A DNA stretch of 64,000 nucleotides, taken from Antitrichia curtipendula. Lineage: Eukaryota; Streptophyta; Bryopsida; Hypnales; Leucodontaceae. The notes beneath the pieces were generated by a model. It was not told the origin of the DNA. It saw nothing but the letters and a program-made list of their open reading frames with translations, and ran no database searches. The translations under genes were made by a program, and so were the position numbers. Shown here piece by piece: positions 60,992-64,000 of the stretch. Each line of letters begins with the position of its first letter. Position 1 is the stretch's first letter. The stretch covers positions 43,403,912 to 43,467,911 of the forward strand of contig OX579636.1 of the NCBI GenBank assembly GCA_951230915.1, given 5' to 3'.

Positions 60992-63672
60992 AGTTTATTA
61001 AAATATTAGTAAGGGATTAAAAACTCACTTTATTGCATATGATATACAAAATCTACTAAGAGTGATCCTCTTAAGAAATAAATTAGAAATAAAAAATTAG
61101 AAAGAATAACAGATAACCTTAGATATACAACTCTCGTATTTTATATATATATATATATATGTATTTATGTATGTATGTGTGTATGTGTGCGCAAAGGTCA
61201 TTGGTGTTAAAACTTTTGCAAAATTATATTGAATTTAAAAAGACCAAGAAGTTAAAAAAAGAACAAATTATAACAAATTAAATGTAGAAAATTTTGGAGA
61301 GTGTACATATTAAAAAAATTCACAATGTATATGAAGAATTGAAACACCTATGAATAACTTAAAAAATTTGACTACAAAAAATCCCACCTAGTTAATATTA
61401 AATTTCAAATTGGAGTCATTTTGGAGTCGCCCAGTAGAAACGTCAAAGTCACATACTAGTAGCCCCGGAATGACTGGTGTCCACGTCAGCCCCTTCATAG
61501 GCCCGGTGGTGGCAGTGGAAATCGATTCATTCAACACTTTGTCATTTCCTAGTCATTTCTGAGTCTCATTGAAGTTACCGGAAGCCGCCTCTTTGAAGTC
61601 CTAGACTAGGTACATGCTCCAAATTTTCTACTTCCTACCCGGAGTCCACCAGAGCGGGCAGCATGAACCACCCAAATTCGTGAAGTCATTTTTTATTCAC
61701 TACAAAGACATGCAAAGTGTAATTTGGTGACTTGAAGTGACTTTTTAATGACTAAGGCGTCTGCTGCACCCTAAACCTCAGTTCCTGACGTTCATCTTGT
61801 TCCCAAGGAGAACTGAAAATCGTAGATGAAAGTCTACCTTCATTGCACCCACGTCCGTGGTTCAGAAAAATGACTACCAAATGACTGTTCCAATGCTACT
61901 GCCCTAGTGCTGGTGCAATTATAGAATTCTAAGTCATTCTTTAGTTGTTCCGGACATATAGTCATTTTATAGACATTTCCTCCAGTCATTTATTCACTGG
62001 TTTCTTTGTAGTGTATTCCTTTGTTCACAATAAGATCCGAAATCGATTGGCCCCTGAAAAGGCAGAGTCCCTGGTATATATTTATACCAATAGCCGTGTA
62101 CTTTGCCAACGACTAGGAGCCGATCCAGTTCGTTGGTATGATGCGAATATGTACTCAGAGGATTCTAATCCAGATGCCCTTGGACCGATCCCGGTGAATG
62201 AACGCAATCGGGAATTTGACGCACTGCAATCAGAGGAAGAAGAAGAGGTTGATGGGGAAGCCAACCGAGGAGCTCAAGAGTATCCGGCAAACCCAGATCT
62301 TTGGAGGCAAGGAGCCGATCACCTCGAAGAAGCGCGGAACTACTATGGAGATGTTGATGATGGAGAGGAGGAACTCCTTCGTGGTCGTAGGGGACCACCA
62401 CCACCAAATCCTCGTCGTAGTCTTTCACCTCCACTTCCTCAAAATGAAGGGGTTGTAGAAGTCCCAACTTTGTCGTCTTCTTTGGAGACCGACAATCCAA
62501 ATGACGATAACGTTGATGATGGTATTTCCCACAACAACAACGACGATGATGACAACCTCCCTCCAGGAAATGGCGGCGGAAATGGCGGTGGAAATGGAAA
62601 TGGTGGTGGAAATGGAAATGGTGGTGGAAATGGAAATGGTGGTGGAAATGGAAATGGCAAGAGAAACAGGGGGAGGAATGTGAATCCAAATCATGGAGGA
62701 TCTTCTCACAATCGAGATGGCAATACACGCCCTACGGGAGTGGAACTAGCAACTCGTAACATTAGAGCTCTAGAAAGACAGCATGATAGAAACGTTAGAA
62801 ATGCAAGAGTGCCACGCCCTTTTGCAAGAAATCAACCGGCTGGTAACATGAAAAGGCCTTTTGATCCAGAGCATGTGGACCATGATGATGTTTTTGCTTT
62901 TGTAGAACCACCCGAAGACATTGCCCCTGTACCGGCTCCAATTGCGGGCCATCCTGCTATTTCTAAACATGGTACACAAGTGCCACATTCCCTAGATCCA
63001 TCTTCAGAAACAATTTCCAATGCCATCCAAAGACCTTCTCAAGAAGGATTAGGCTCAGTGGGAAATGTTGATTTGACTTTGCAAAGAGTTTCACGTGGTA
63101 GACCACCTGTGGCCCCTCGGCCCTCCGTTCATCATGAAGTAGGCCAATATCAACAAGCCCGTGGACGGACGAGAGGCCATGGTAGAGCTGCAGGCCGTGG
63201 AGGGAGTACAGGCCGAGGACAAACAGAAGATCTGCATATTGGAGAAGCATCATCGCCAAGGCATGCTAATCGTTCACCCCTCGGAATTGGAGCAAGAGAT
63301 CCAAATAGGGTGATAGAACCGTTCCTAAGTACATACGTACCAGGACCTAGCCGGTCAACTCCGGCATTTGTTGTTCGAACAATTCCAGGTGGGCCTACTA
63401 TAAATTTTGATGCAGAAGACCCCAACGCACAATGACACAAGAGGTTGAAGTGCAAACGTACTCATGGCCAAACAACTATAGAGCTTCGAAATGAAAACTC
63501 GGAAGTTGAGGAACATTGGACCACCGACAGTGGTGAAGCAGAAGATGAATATGACAGCAATGAAGATGCCAATGACAAGGCACCAGAGGATGATGATGTT
63601 GTTGTTCGAGATGCTAATGCAGCGAATCCAATTGCCCAAGAAGTTCGTAGGTCGAGTCGTTTGAATAATTGA

Positions 63673-64000
63673 GGTTATTGGGTTGCATCGATGGTAGATC
63701 TCGGATCTTTAAGAGTTGAAGACAATTGTAGCAATTGGAAGAAATATAGACGAGAAGCCAAAAAAATGTTTTGGATAACCTATGAGAAACAGAGAAAGTG
63801 AGCGTATTTTGGAAGTATAAATTCATTGTATTGATATTGTACTTTGCAATGCATGAATTTTATAAACTATTTTGGTTATCACAAACATTGCAGCCTACCT
63901 TTATTTTTTTTGTGTATTTTGTATTTGATGGGCCTCCTGGAAACCTTGGTGGGGAAATCATGTAAAATACATTCCAGTTATTGGTTCTTTTTAATGCAGT
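63673..64000. other. 3' flank of the hAT gene
   Basis: AT-rich, non-coding, likely the 3' untranslated region and flank. No inverted repeat matching a hAT left end was recognised. Confidence 0.4.

Larger units (their letters stand above)
58856..62013. mobile_element. CACTA element, 3158 bp, non-autonomous, TSD TAT
   Basis: The left end CACTACAAAAAAAACAGTG and the right end (CACTGGTTTCTTTGTAGTG) are inverted repeats that continue with AATAAATGACTG / CAGTCATTTATT. TAT is duplicated at 58853-58855 and 62014-62016. The three-base duplication and CACTA ends define the superfamily. Both sides have many AGTCATTT / AAATGACT subterminal words, the expected transposase-binding repeats. No CACTA transposase is encoded; short open frames inside are not convincing. 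A second CACTACAAAGA copy lies at about 61699. It inserted in the hAT dimerisation domain and holds a MITE at 60678-60991. Confidence 0.88.
56962..63672 (+). pseudogene. hAT transposase with long low-complexity tail, cut by a CACTA element
   Basis: Pieces are 56962-58855 and 62017-63672. The ATG at 56962 begins MASQRKQTKEWE. Residues 12-70 form a BED-like zinc finger (TCVFCAGTF, AHFGYGS). About 233-335 is a DUF659/hAT RNase-H-type domain (ICTDGWDDVNRRPL, VCTDNATNM, GCMAHAIDLML). The C-terminal dimerisation domain (QWWHRVGDQ, RVLSLTCSASSCEKNWSMY) is split by the CACTA insertion, then continues SFVHNKIRNRLAPEKAESLVYIYTN with the codons rejoining exactly. A net +1 frameshift lies between about 58730 and 58755, and a TGA is in frame at 63433-63435. 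Beyond the hAT part come about 530 residues of low complexity: acidic, Asn-Gly-Gly-Gly repeats (62570-62660), RG-rich and an acidic end with RRSSRLNN. Such a tail is far longer than in usual hAT transposases. Confidence 0.85.

Noticed and set aside
62165..62728. 187-codon antisense frame rich in His/Phe
   Set aside because: It is the shadow of the acidic and Asn-Gly-rich tail of the hAT gene.

Overview
The window looks like nuclear DNA of a land plant, probably a non-flowering one. Genes are split by short AT-rich GT...AG introns, intergenic DNA is very AT-rich, and nearly every recognisable gene is transposase-like or linked to mobile elements. CACTA, hAT, Mutator-like, Harbinger-like MITE, LTR-type and Tc1-type signatures are nested in one another. 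No rRNA, tRNA, CRISPR array or bacterial operon was seen. The species cannot be fixed from sequence alone.

Left part (1-17 kb). A long coding region runs off the left edge on the minus strand (1-2035). It encodes a Mutator-like transposase candidate with a zinc-binding domain, and is easy to miss because it has no stop inside the window. At 6933-11454 lies an 11-exon plus-strand gene. It appears to join an N-terminal ParB/sulfiredoxin-like domain to a C-terminal beta-class (permuted) DNA methyltransferase fold whose two signature motifs have both changed. Exon 3 carries a one-base deletion. From 11.5 to 17 kb I see only AT-rich DNA with a MITE and short repeats.

Middle (17-35 kb). A DDE transposase-like gene starts at 18085 and ends at 27721, but two TG...CA elements with 5-bp target duplications (18267-22109 and 24237-26716) sit inside its exons. 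Removing both restores one 891-codon frame with three remaining nonsense codons. On the minus strand, 30036-32876 is an apparently intact 946-residue DUF7869-type transposase-like gene. About 1.2 kb upstream of its start is a striking array of inverted-repeat motifs (33.1-34.45 kb).

Right part (43.4-64 kb). Three plus-strand genes encode a protein-kinase-like protein, a RING-finger protein and a hAT transposase with a very long low-complexity tail. Each follows the same module: a GTCCCCGCCC minisatellite and then a TATA box. The intervals between them share a degenerate A-rich repeat. This may be one modular multi-gene mobile element or a set of related elements. The hAT gene is cut by a 3158-bp CACTA element (TSD TAT) that itself holds a MITE. 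An extra promoter-like module at 52.5-52.9 kb has no gene and is bordered by a 1235-bp Tc1-like element.
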